A DNA stretch of 14,382 bases from Clostridia bacterium (GTDB lineage: Bacteria > Bacillota > Clostridia > Oscillospirales > Acutalibacteraceae), in assembly GCA_900754145.1 (NCBI GenBank), contig CAAEBW010000219.1, positions 1 through 14,382 of the forward strand, in the 5' to 3' direction. The notes below the pieces were generated by a model. That model searched no databases and was not told the origin of the DNA. It saw only the letters and a program-made list of their open reading frames with translations. How positions within the stretch are numbered: position 1 is the first letter of the stretch; each line of letters begins with the position of its first letter. Made by a program: the position numbers and the translations under genes. Below are positions 5,933-12,377 of this stretch, in pieces.

Positions 5933-7209
5933 TTTGTTTCATCCTCAAAACGCACCGTAACGCTCCTTGCGTGGGCGGAAAGTCCCTCTTTTTCGGCAAA
6001 GAAAGCCACCGACTCGGCAGACTTTTTGAGCGCGTCCTTTGTATAATAGGTGTACTGCGATTTTTTAACGAAATCGTCCACCGAAAGGGGACTTGAAAAT
6101 CTTGCCGTACCCGAGGTCGGAAGCGTATGGTTAGGCCCTGCAAAATAGTCGCCCAAAGCCTCGGGACAGTATCTGCCCATAAAAATACTGCCCGCGTTCT
6201 TTATTTTGTCAAGGTAATCAAAGGGATTGTCAACCGAAAGCTCCAAATGCTCGGGCGCAATCTCATTTGCGACCTCTATAACATCAAAAAGATTGTCGGC
6301 GACAATGACTTTGCCGTTGTTATCAATCGAAATTCGTGCTATCTCGGCACGGGGCAGTAAGGGTATCTGCCTTTCAAGCTCGGCACTTACCTGCTCTGCT
6401 AATTCGGCGCTGTCGGTCACAAGCACCGCCGACGCCATTTTATCGTGCTCCGCTTGAGAGAGCAGATCCGCCGCGACAAATTTCGGGTTGCTCTTGCCGT
6501 CCGCAATTACCAAAATCTCGCTGGGTCCCGCTATCATATCAATCGAAACAAGACCGAAAACCTGTCTCTTAGCCTCGGCTACAAAGGCGTTGCCGGGGCC
6601 TACAATCTTATCTACCTTTGGCACGGTTTCGGTTCCGTAGGCGAGTGCGGCTACCGCCTGTGCGCCGCCGATTTTGAAAATGCGGTCAACCCCCGCTATT
6701 TTCGCCGCCGCAAGTATTGCGGGATTAACCTTGCCGTCCGCCGAGGGCGGGGTGGTAATGCAGATTTCCTCACAGCCCGCGATTTTAGCGGGGATACTGT
6801 CCATGAAAACGGTGGAGGGGTACGCCGCCGTACCGCCCGGTACATAAAGCCCCACCTTTTCTATCGGGGTGATTTTCTGCCCCGTTACATAGCCGTCGCC
6901 GTTTAAAATAAAGCTTTGGCGCACCTGCTGTTTGTGAAAGGTACGAATATTCTCCGCCGCTTGCTTTAAAATCTCTATAAACTGAGGCTCAACCGTGCTA
7001 AATGCCTCGTCTATTTCCTCGTTAGTAATCTCAAGGGAGGATAATTTCGCCTTATCGAATTTCTCGCAGTATTCGTAAAGCGCCTTATCGCCGTTTGCTT
7101 TTACATTATCTATAATATCTCGCACAATACCCGAAACATCGGTTGCCGCCGTGCCGCGGGCAAATATTTCCTCGGGCGAAACCTCGCCGTATTTCATAAT
7201 TTTAATCAT
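5929..7209 (-). CDS. hisD: Histidinol dehydrogenase
   Basis: HisD (426 residues, typical length) oxidises L-histidinol to L-histidine in two NAD-dependent steps. Visible motifs are GGTAAYPSTV (125-134), GPGNAFVAEAKRQVFG (204-219), the zinc ligands Q252 and H255 in LLSQAEHD, the general acid/base pair E320-H321 in APEHLEL, and the D354/H361 region GDYFAGPNHTLPTSG. A further conserved histidine is in GLSAHARSV near the C-terminus. The ATG overlaps the hisZG stop codon by 4 bases and the end overlaps hisC by 4. Confidence 0.98.
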   Translation of the reverse strand: MIKIMKYGEVSPEEIFARGTAATDVSGIVRDIIDNVKANGDKALYEYCEKFDKAKLSSLEITNEEIDEAFSTVEPQFIEILKQAAENIRTFHKQQVRQSFILNGDGYVTGQKITPIEKVGLYVPGGTAAYPSTVFMDSIPAKIAGCEEICITTPPSADGKVNPAILAAAKIAGVDRIFKIGGAQAVAALAYGTETVPKVDKIVGPGNAFVAEAKRQVFGLVSIDMIAGPSEILVIADGKSNPKFVAADLLSQAEHDKMASAVLVTDSAELAEQVSAELERQIPLLPRAEIARISIDNNGKVIVADNLFDVIEVANEIAPEHLELSVDNPFDYLDKIKNAGSIFMGRYCPEALGDYFAGPNHTLPTSGTARFSSPLSVDDFVKKSQYTYYTKDALKKSAESVAFFAEKEGLSAHARSVTVRFEDETK

Positions 7210-8768
7210 TTCTCATTCTCCGTAAGACCTAAAAGTCCCTTTTTGATTTTCTCTATTTTTTCCGCCTTAAATTTGAAGCTTGCCTTGTTTGAAATCAGCC
7301 TTGCGCTTATCGGTACAATGGTCTCGAAGGGCTCTAAGTTGTTTTCAAGCAAGGTTTTGCCGGTCTCCACAATATCCACAATAACATCCGAAAGCCCTAA
7401 AATCGGTGCTAACTCAATCGAGCCGTTAAGGTGGATAATGTCAATATCTCGGCACTTTTCGGCGTAGTACTGCCGCGCGATATTTGAAAACTTTGTAGCA
7501 ACGCGAAGTGTTCTTGAGGTGTCGTCCTTAAAGTCCTTTTTCCCCGCAACCGCCATACGGCACTTTCCGAGCTTTAGGTCGAGCAGCTCGTAAACATCGG
7601 GCTCGTATTCAAGCAGAATATCCTTTCCCGCAACGCCTATGTCCGCCGCGCCCCGCTCAACATAGATTGCAACGTCCGACGGCTTTACCCAGAAAAAGCG
7701 AAGCCCTAATTCCTCGTTTTCAAAAATCAGCTTGCGGTTGTTTTCCTTGATAGAGGGGCAGGGGAAGCCCGCATTCTCAAACATTGAATAAACCTTTTCA
7801 CCAAGCCGTCCCTTAGGCAGGGCGACATTTATATAGCCGCTGTCCGCTCCCGCCTTTTCGTCCGCGCGTTCGAGCGCGTCAAGATACACCGCAAAGCCTA
7901 TACCGCCTGATTTTCTTCCCATCTTGCGCATAAGCCCGTCATATCTTCCGCCCGAAAGCACCCTCGATTCAGCGCCGTCTATATAGCCCTTGAATACCGT
8001 GCCGCTGTAATATGCGGCGGAGTCAACGATAGAAAAGTCAATATTAATATTGCCGCCGAAGCCCTCTCTGTCCGCACGGTTATAAATGTCGCTTAGCTCC
8101 TCAGCGTACTGCCTTGCTAAATCGGTTTTGCAGATTTCGCCTACCGCTTCAAGCGCGTCTTTTGCGTTTTTAAAGCTTTTAATAAGGCATTTAAGAGAGC
8201 CGAAAATTTTTTCTCCGCAGGTTTCACGAAGTAAGTCCCCGTTTTTGGAGACTACCGCGTTTAATGCCGTCTTGCGTTTCTCACCCTCTAAAGAGAAGCC
8301 GTCAAGCAGAGCCGAGACAAGACCTACGTGGGATAAGTCAAGCACAAAGTCATTGCTTATAAGTGCAAGACTTTTAAGGGCTAAGATAATAACCTCTGCC
8401 TCGTTATCGCCGTTTATATCGCCTATACATTCAAGCCCCGTCTGCATAATTTCCTTATATGTATGGGAGGTTTCGGAAATTCTGTAAACATTCTCGTTGT
8501 AGTAAAGGCGTTGGGTACTGCCCGCCTCGTCCTTAAAGTTCTTTAAAATCGAAAGGGTGACGTCGGGCTTTAAGGCTAACAGCTTGCCGTTGGTATCGTT
8601 AAAGGTTATTACCCCGTCCGACACTAAAAAGTCCTTGTTTTCGGAATACAGATCGTATTCCTCAAACTTACTCATTTTAAACTGGCTGTAGCCGTATTCG
8701 CGGTAAAGGGCACGAAGCTCATATACCGCCCTTTCGTCGCTTTTTAAAATACTCTCGTCAAAGCTCAT
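7206..8768 (-). CDS. HisZ-HisG fusion: ATP phosphoribosyltransferase with its regulatory subunit
   Basis: One uninterrupted 520-residue frame joins two proteins that are normally separate. Residues 1 to about 303 are HisZ, a catalytically inactive histidyl-tRNA synthetase-like protein (KPDVTLSI at 68-75, MQTGLECIG at 108-116, class II motif 3-like SGGRYDGL at 272-279). After a short linker (about 303-311, ADEKAGADS), residues 312-520 are short-form HisG: VALPKGRLGEK at the start, GAADIGVAGKD, and the PRPP-binding loop DVIVDIVETGKTL at 461-473. The HisG part is about 209 residues, lacks the C-terminal allosteric domain of long HisG, and therefore needs HisZ. The product condenses ATP with PRPP, the committed and histidine-inhibited step. 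No stop or shift breaks the joint, so the fusion is read directly from the sequence. Confidence 0.95.
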   Translation of the reverse strand: MSFDESILKSDERAVYELRALYREYGYSQFKMSKFEEYDLYSENKDFLVSDGVITFNDTNGKLLALKPDVTLSILKNFKDEAGSTQRLYYNENVYRISETSHTYKEIMQTGLECIGDINGDNEAEVIILALKSLALISNDFVLDLSHVGLVSALLDGFSLEGEKRKTALNAVVSKNGDLLRETCGEKIFGSLKCLIKSFKNAKDALEAVGEICKTDLARQYAEELSDIYNRADREGFGGNINIDFSIVDSAAYYSGTVFKGYIDGAESRVLSGGRYDGLMRKMGRKSGGIGFAVYLDALERADEKAGADSGYINVALPKGRLGEKVYSMFENAGFPCPSIKENNRKLIFENEELGLRFFWVKPSDVAIYVERGAADIGVAGKDILLEYEPDVYELLDLKLGKCRMAVAGKKDFKDDTSRTLRVATKFSNIARQYYAEKCRDIDIIHLNGSIELAPILGLSDVIVDIVETGKTLLENNLEPFETIVPISARLISNKASFKFKAEKIEKIKKGLLGLTENEK

Positions 8769-9055
8769 TTATTCTCCTCCAAACGCCCGATTACCGTTTT
8801 GTAGCCGCCGCTTCCGTAATTTAAACAGCGGCTTACCCTGCAAATAGTCGCGGTGCTCGCCCCCGTGCTTTTGTTAATGTCGACATAGCTTTTGCCTTTA
8901 TAAAGCTTACAGGCGACCTCAATTCGCTGGGCTATCGCTTCGGTTTCCTGAACGGTGCAGGCGTCCTCAAAAAACGCCGCGCACTCCTCCTCGGTCTTAA
9001 GGGACAGCACCGCTCTGTAAAGCAGGCTCATTCTTTCTTTATCAAGCTTATGCAT
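8765..9055 (-). CDS. YerC/YecD-type TrpR-like regulator, likely histidine operon repressor
   Basis: A 96-residue protein of the YerC/YecD group, related to TrpR. The TrpR-like helices include FFEDACTVQETEAIAQRIEV (29-48), followed by the DNA-reading helix-turn-helix at about 52-75 (YKGKSYVDINKSTGASTATI) and CLNYGSGGY. The protein is small, soluble and probably dimeric. It is the first gene of the his operon and overlaps hisZG by 4 bases. From memory, comparative genomics has proposed family members linked to his genes as histidine-responsive repressors (named HisR); I could not verify this. That it represses this operon is inference from position and from the inverted repeat over the promoter. 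The ATG at 9055 was chosen because the N-terminal length fits the family and AGGAG precedes it by 10 bases. Confidence 0.88.
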   Translation of the reverse strand: MHKLDKERMSLLYRAVLSLKTEEECAAFFEDACTVQETEAIAQRIEVACKLYKGKSYVDINKSTGASTATICRVSRCLNYGSGGYKTVIGRLEENK

Positions 9056-9080
9056 ATTTTACGCACTCCTGAATTATTTT

Positions 9081-9114
9081 ACTTCAGCATTTTATCACAT
9101 CAGCGTGCTAAAGT
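9081..9114. promoter_or_regulatory. Imperfect inverted repeat over the his promoter, candidate operator
   Basis: ACTTCAGCA (9081-9089) and TGCTAAAGT (9106-9114) are inverted repeats matching at 8 of 9 positions, 16 bases apart. One arm touches the -10 box and start region; the other covers most of the -35 box. A repressor bound here would block polymerase. The first gene product of the operon is the obvious candidate; this pairing is inference. Confidence 0.45.
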
Positions 9115-9117
9115 CAA
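9089..9117 (-). promoter_or_regulatory. Promoter of the histidine operon
   Basis: On the minus strand -35 TTGACT (9117-9112) and -10 TAAAAT (9094-9089) are separated by 17 bases, with TGA just before the -10 as an extended element. The predicted start near 9082 gives a leader of only about 27 bases, too short for a T-box or attenuator, so control is more likely at initiation. Confidence 0.8.
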
Positions 9118-9126
9118 TAGGCATTT

Positions 9127-9161
9127 TAAAAAAAATAAAAGCCTCCCGAAAAGGGAAGCTT
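9127..9161 (-). terminator. Rho-independent terminator of the GntR-ABC operon
   Basis: Read on the minus strand, AAGCTTCCC (9161-9153), loop TTTTC, and GGGAGGCTT (9147-9139) form a 9-bp stem with one G-U pair, followed by a T-rich run to 9127. It lies downstream of the permease gene and just upstream of the his promoter, so it insulates the his operon from readthrough. Confidence 0.85.
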
Positions 9162-9175
9162 CGGTATACCGCGCT

Positions 9176-9254
9176 CTGCGGAACGGATAAATCCGTTCCC
9201 TACGATAATCAATTTAATTTCATAAAGTAGGGAAGGCATTTATGCCTTCCGCAG
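9176..9254. repeat. MITE-like miniature element with nested inverted repeats
   Basis: Two 28-base arms (9176-9203 and 9227-9254) are inverted copies matching at 24 of 28 positions, around a 23-base AT-rich centre. Each arm is also a hairpin of its own: GGAACGGAT-AA-ATCCGTTCC (9180-9199) and GGAAGGCAT-TT-ATGCCTTCC (9231-9250). The ends read CTGCGGAA and TTCCGCAG. The four mismatches between arms fall so that each inner hairpin stays perfectly paired, which suggests selection on the inner hairpins. It has no coding capacity and no clear target duplication. Such elements are usually multicopy; that cannot be checked within this window. Confidence 0.7.
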
Positions 9255-9263
9255 TCTGTCAAG

Positions 9264-9312
9264 AAAGCCATATTGGCTCCCCTCATAAGAGAGGGGGATA
9301 CAATATAGCTTT
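9264..9312 (-). repeat. Long hairpin just after the ABC permease gene
   Basis: The arms AAAGCCATATTGGCTCCCCTC (read as 9264-9283 plus C9284) and 9291-9312 pair over about 19 bp, with one G-U pair, a 2x2 internal loop and one bulged C; the apical loop is ATAAGA. On the minus strand it is followed by TTTCTTG, so it could end transcription or protect the 3' end of the permease mRNA. It may also be a dispersed repeat. Confidence 0.6.
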
Positions 9313-9316
9313 AGCC

Positions 9317-10123
9317 TTATTCAAGATTAAGCTTTTTGGTGAGGAAGTGGCGGGTAATTACAAAATATACAATAGAAAGCGCCGCCGACATAACAATCAA
9401 AAATCCAAAAAATAATCCTAAATACATCACCGAATTGTTTATGAGATTATCAAACTCGTCCATACTTCCCGCTGAGACAAAGGAAATGGGTATCATAATA
9501 AGCGAAGTGATTATCTGAACCGCGGCATAAAGGCAGATGTAGGCTATCGCCGCGCCGCCGACCTTGTTTTTAAACTGCTGACCCAGCGCCATTGCCGCGT
9601 AAAACATCAAGAGCGACTGGAAGGGCGATAAGAGCAAAAGCAGTAAAACCTCCGAAGAAATTATGGCTATCTGACCTGCGGAAAAATACTCCGGTAATTC
9701 GGTAAGCGCTAATTTTATAACGCCTAATATCTCGCCTAAAGTCTCGGTTCCCGCCCCTAAAATAAGGAGCGAGCAGATAACGATAATAAAATCAATCACC
9801 ATCACCACAACGCCGCAGATAAGCTTGCAGACAATATGCTGTGTCGGTGTAAAGGGCAGAGTAAAGGTAAGATACCCCTCGTGGGTCAAAAGATTTTTGT
9901 AAAACCGCATTACCACGATTACAATGCCTACAATAAATACGGCGAAAATCCCCAGTACATATGCGGTTACGCTGAGTCCCCTTGCAATATTTAAAACATC
10001 ATTTTCTAAATCAGTTAAAAAGGTAAGGCGGGACAGCACCGCAAACCCGATAAGCGCCGCCCAAATAGGCAGTAAACTTCTGAAAAGCGAATGAAATTCG
10101 TGTTTATAAAGCTTCTTTAGCAT
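9317..10123 (-). CDS. ABC transporter permease, six transmembrane helices
   Basis: A 268-residue integral membrane protein with about six hydrophobic segments, near residues 17-35, 53-73, 98-122, 150-180, 190-213 and 235-257. A loop RFYKNLLTHEGYLTFTLPFTP (roughly 73-93) recurs in Firmicutes ABC-2-like permeases that sit beside YtrA-type GntR regulators. It should dimerise and pair with the ATPase encoded just upstream, whose frame it overlaps by 7 bases. No solute-binding protein is present, so export or a sensing role is more likely than import. The substrate is unknown; YtrABC-type units often respond to cell-envelope stress or antimicrobial peptides, but nothing in the sequence proves that here. 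Confidence 0.87.
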   Translation of the reverse strand: MLKKLYKHEFHSLFRSLLPIWAALIGFAVLSRLTFLTDLENDVLNIARGLSVTAYVLGIFAVFIVGIVIVVMRFYKNLLTHEGYLTFTLPFTPTQHIVCKLICGVVVMVIDFIIVICSLLILGAGTETLGEILGVIKLALTELPEYFSAGQIAIISSEVLLLLLLSPFQSLLMFYAAMALGQQFKNKVGGAAIAYICLYAAVQIITSLIMIPISFVSAGSMDEFDNLINNSVMYLGLFFGFLIVMSAALSIVYFVITRHFLTKKLNLE

Positions 10124-10815
10124 CTGAATACCTCCCTGAACAGCTCGTCAACGCTCTTGCCCTCATTCTCACGTATGTTATCGACCGTATCGCACAGCAC
10201 AATGTCGCCGTGATTGATGAAAATTACATCGCTTAAAATTTGCTCGACATCTGAAATTAAGTGGGTGGAAATAATTATAGTCGCGTTTTCGTTGTAATTA
10301 GCGATAATCGTGCGCAAAATATAATCTCTGGTTGCCGGGTCAACCCCTGCAATCGGTTCGTCAAGCAGATAAAGCTCGGCTTCCCTGCTCATTACAAGTA
10401 TAAGCGCCACCTTTTCTTTAGTACCCTTTGAGAGGGTTTTTATCTTTTTTGTGCGGTCGATGCCTAAGCTTTCAAGCATTTTATCGGCTCTGTCAGGATT
10501 AAAGTCGCTGTAAAAGTCGGAAAAATACTCAATCATCTGATTAACCGTCATCCACCCTGTCAAAAAATTGTGGTCGGGCAGGTAGGAAACAATTTTCTTA
10601 GTCTCGACCCCTATCGGCTTGCCGTCTATAAAAATATCCCCCATTGTGGGAGTAAGCAGACCGTTTGCAAGCTTTATAAGGGTTGTTTTACCGCTCCCGT
10701 TAGGACCCAAAAGTCCTACAATTCTTCCCTTTTTGATTTGCAGATTAACGCCCGAGAGCGCAATCGCATTTTTGTAAATTTTTGAAAGATTAATACATTC
10801 TAAAATATTGTCCAT
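10117..10815 (-). CDS. ABC transporter ATP-binding protein
   Basis: A 232-residue nucleotide-binding subunit. Walker A is GPNGSGKTT (37-45), the signature is LSKGTKEK (128-135), Walker B with the catalytic glutamate is ELYLLDEP (147-154), the D-loop is GVDP (157-160) and the switch histidine is H185 in STHLISD. The Q-loop position reads SYLPDHNFL (77-85) and has no glutamine. I believe this is shared with relatives next to YtrA-type regulators, not a fault of this copy. The ATPase powers the permease at 9317-10123. It starts 5 bases after the GntR gene and overlaps the permease by 7 bases, a tight operon. Confidence 0.93.
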   Translation of the reverse strand: MDNILECINLSKIYKNAIALSGVNLQIKKGRIVGLLGPNGSGKTTLIKLANGLLTPTMGDIFIDGKPIGVETKKIVSYLPDHNFLTGWMTVNQMIEYFSDFYSDFNPDRADKMLESLGIDRTKKIKTLSKGTKEKVALILVMSREAELYLLDEPIAGVDPATRDYILRTIIANYNENATIIISTHLISDVEQILSDVIFINHGDIVLCDTVDNIRENEGKSVDELFREVFRC

Positions 10816-10820
10816 TAAAT

Positions 10821-11183
10821 TTACCTCCTTAATTCGTTATTTACCGCGTTTAAAATTTCCTCATCATCAAGCCCCAGCGCCTTAACCGATTCGATAAACA
10901 AGCGTACCCTTTCGGCAACATAGGCGTCTTTTGCCGAGTTTATCCTTTCCCCGTCCTCGGTGACATACCGCCCGTCTCCCCGCTTTGTGAAGATAAGTCC
11001 GGTACTTTCAATTTCAGCAAGCGCCCTCTGCATTGTGTTTGGGTTTACCCCCGCGGTCACAGCCAACTCACGCACCGCTTCAAGCTTACTTCCCGCAGGG
11101 TATTCCCCGCTTATTATCTTAAGGGTGATAATATCCACTAACTGCTGAAAAATCGGTTTGTCGTTTGTAAAGCTCCAAGACAT
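10821..11183 (-). CDS. GntR-family transcriptional regulator, YtrA subfamily
   Basis: A 120-residue regulator with a winged helix at about residues 10-76 (KPIFQQLVDIITLKIISGEY, then VRELAVTAGVNPNTMQRALAEIESTG and the wing KRGDGRYV) and only a short C-terminal helical part, as in the YtrA subfamily, which lacks a large ligand domain. Such proteins usually repress their own ABC transporter operon, here the two genes directly downstream. A 20-bp palindrome, TGTATTA-N6-TAATACA, lies over the predicted start site and is the likely operator. GAGG precedes the ATG as a ribosome binding site. The inducing signal is unknown. Confidence 0.92.
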   Translation of the reverse strand: MSWSFTNDKPIFQQLVDIITLKIISGEYPAGSKLEAVRELAVTAGVNPNTMQRALAEIESTGLIFTKRGDGRYVTEDGERINSAKDAYVAERVRLFIESVKALGLDDEEILNAVNNELRR

Positions 11184-11204
11184 TTTATCGCCTCACTTTC
11201 TTAG

Positions 11205-11224
11205 TGTATTAATTGACTAATACA
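11205..11224. promoter_or_regulatory. GntR/YtrA-type operator
   Basis: TGTATTA (11205-11211), six bases, TAATACA (11218-11224): perfect 7-bp arms, a spacing usual for GntR-family dimers. It covers the predicted transcription start (about 11218) of the gntR-ABC operon and directly follows the -10 box, so bound regulator would block initiation. Confidence 0.75.
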
Positions 11225-11253
11225 ATAATATGCCATTTTTTCCTGTTTGTCAA
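11225..11253 (-). promoter_or_regulatory. Promoter of the GntR-ABC operon
   Basis: On the minus strand a perfect -35 TTGACA (11253-11248) and -10 TATTAT (11230-11225) are separated by 17 bases. A/T-rich sequence upstream (11254-11280), including TGAATT-N7-AATTCA, could act as an UP element. Confidence 0.82.
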
Positions 11254-11280
11254 GCATTTTTTGAATTGTTTTTAAATTCA

Positions 11281-11409
11281 CGGTATACCTCAAAAACAAA
11301 ACCGCAACGATAGACGGCTGTGAGCATTGCCTTAAACCCACCCTTGCGGAAATAGAGGACTTAGGCTTTACGTCGACTGTATAAAAGCCTTTCATACAAC
11401 AGCATAAGC
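11281..11409. other. Structured non-coding stretch between two divergent operons
   Basis: No convincing gene is seen; a 64-codon frame on the minus strand has no ribosome binding site and runs into the gntR promoter, so it is not annotated. Two inverted repeats are present: CCGCAA (11302-11307) with TTGCGG (11344-11349), and AGGCTTT (11363-11369) with AAAGCCT (11384-11390) around a GTCGAC centre. The decamer CGATAGACGG (11308-11317) also occurs in the antitoxin RNA at 432-441. A remnant element or a small RNA is possible; neither is shown. Confidence 0.35.
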
Positions 11410-11461
11410 ATATGACCGATTTGACGATTGATTTTTAAAAATCAGTCAAAATCAGTCATAT
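11410..11461. promoter_or_regulatory. Upstream DeoR-type operator cluster in a large inverted repeat
   Basis: Two 26-base halves meet at TTTTTAAAAA and begin and end with ATATGAC and GTCATAT. The right half, read on the minus strand, holds two tandem TGACTGATTT units 10 bases apart (11458-11449, 11448-11439); the left half holds a related but less regular TGACCGATTT (11413-11422). The motif matches the repeats at 11527-11556, so the same protein probably binds both, possibly with a DNA loop. Confidence 0.6.
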
Positions 11462-11526
11462 TGTTCCTTTTTTCCAGATATTTATGACCAAACACCTGCT
11501 TATCCGTTTATGCTTTTGCACGAATT

Positions 11527-11556
11527 TGACTGAAATTGATTAAAAATGATTGAAAT
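11527..11556 (+). promoter_or_regulatory. Downstream DeoR-type operator: three 10-bp direct repeats over the -35 box
   Basis: TGACTGAAAT (11527-11536), TGATTAAAAA (11537-11546) and TGATTGAAAT (11547-11556) are head-to-tail units at exactly one helical turn, with the last covering the -35 box. DeoR-family regulators commonly bind such helically phased repeats. It is placed to repress the deoR-fruK-fruA operon. Confidence 0.65.
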
Positions 11557-11578
11557 TGCCTGTAAATTATGTTACAAT
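11550..11578 (+). promoter_or_regulatory. Promoter of the fructose operon
   Basis: -35 TTGAAA (11550-11555) and -10 TACAAT (11573-11578), 17-base spacer, with TG one base before the -10. The predicted start is near 11585, downstream of an in-frame ATG at 11546, which rules out that earlier codon as the regulator start. Confidence 0.75.
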
Positions 11579-11605
11579 ACACTTGACGAAAGAGGGCGTA
11601 CTAAA

Positions 11606-12355
11606 ATGCTCAATCAGGAAAGACACGAGGCAATTCTTAAAATAGTCAATGAAAAGGGTGCCGCCTCCGTAGCAGAGCTGACAGAGGCTCTCGGTGTATC
11701 AGAATCCACAATACGCAGGGATTTACTCGAGCTTTCAAACAGCGGCAGTCTTAAAAAGGTTCACGGCGGCGCTACCCTTAACCGAAAGCAGTTTATTGTA
11801 AGCGAAGACACCGTAATCGACAAGCAGGACAAAAATGTTGAAGAAAAACGCCGAATTGCAAAATACGCCGCCGAGCAAATTTCCGACAGCGACTTTGTAT
11901 TTCTTGACGCGGGAACGACCACACTGTTTATGATAGATTATTTTCCCGATAATCTCAAAGCGAGCTTTGTCACCAACGGGATAAGCCACGCGAAGCTCCT
12001 TTCAAAAAGGAATTTTCGGGTTGTAATTCTCGGCGGACAGCTCAAAAGCACCACCGAGGCGGTCATAGGTCTTGCCGCGGCAAACAATCTGCAAAATTAC
12101 AATTTCACAAAGGCGTTTTTGGGCGCAAACGGCATAACCGAGACTCAGGGCTTTTCCACGCCCGACAGCGAGGAGGCATTTGTTAAGGCGGCGGCGATTA
12201 ACCGTTCCTTTGTATCCTATGTGCTTGCCGATTCTTCAAAATTCGGCAGGGTGTCCTCCGTAAGCTTTGCGACGGTTGACCGCGCCTGCATTATCACGGA
12301 TAAAAAGCCCGACGGACTTTTTGAAAAGCTGACAGTAATAAAAGTTGTTGATTAA
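11606..12355 (+). CDS. fruR: DeoR-family repressor of the fructose operon
   Basis: A 249-residue regulator. Residues 1-57 are the DeoR helix-turn-helix (ERHEAILKIVNEKG, then AELTEALGVSESTIRRDL and the wing KKVHGGA). Residues about 75-235 are the DeoR sensor domain of the ribose-5-phosphate isomerase-like fold, with DAGTTT (101-106), TNGI (123-126), GANGI (173-177) and the D..E...K region (187-194). The frame is open from 11546, but that ATG lies upstream of the promoter; the ATG at 11606 has AGAGGG before it and gives the usual family start and length. The genes behind it make and use fructose-1-phosphate, the expected effector, so it most likely represses fruK-fruA and itself through the repeats at 11410-11461 and 11527-11556. 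Effector and target are inferred from context. Confidence 0.9.
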   Translation: MLNQERHEAILKIVNEKGAASVAELTEALGVSESTIRRDLLELSNSGSLKKVHGGATLNRKQFIVSEDTVIDKQDKNVEEKRRIAKYAAEQISDSDFVFLDAGTTTLFMIDYFPDNLKASFVTNGISHAKLLSKRNFRVVILGGQLKSTTEAVIGLAAANNLQNYNFTKAFLGANGITETQGFSTPDSEEAFVKAAAINRSFVSYVLADSSKFGRVSSVSFATVDRACIITDKKPDGLFEKLTVIKVVD

Positions 12356-12377
12356 ATCTTGAAAGGAGAAGACGAAA

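Noticed and set aside
8819..9055. First his-operon gene as the tryptophan repressor TrpR itself
   Set aside because: The sequence fits the YerC/YecD branch of the superfamily, and no trp genes are near; the his context is direct.
9056..9082. T-box or attenuator controlling the his operon
   Set aside because: The leader is only about 27 bases, with no specifier stem, antiterminator or His-rich leader peptide.
9176..9254. CRISPR-like repeats
   Set aside because: There are only two arms, in inverted orientation, without regular spacers or cas genes; a MITE/REP-like element fits better.
10445..10906. Small plus-strand frames opposite the ABC and his genes
   Set aside because: They lie wholly antisense to well-supported genes, lack ribosome binding sites and show no recognisable domains.
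11201..11395. 64-codon minus-strand frame upstream of gntR
   Set aside because: No ribosome binding site or promoter is seen for it, its end covers the gntR promoter and operator, and the peptide resembles no known family.
11546..11605. Earlier ATG for the DeoR regulator
   Set aside because: It lies upstream of the -10 box and inside the operator repeats, so the transcript would not contain it; the resulting 20 residues are absent from the family pattern.
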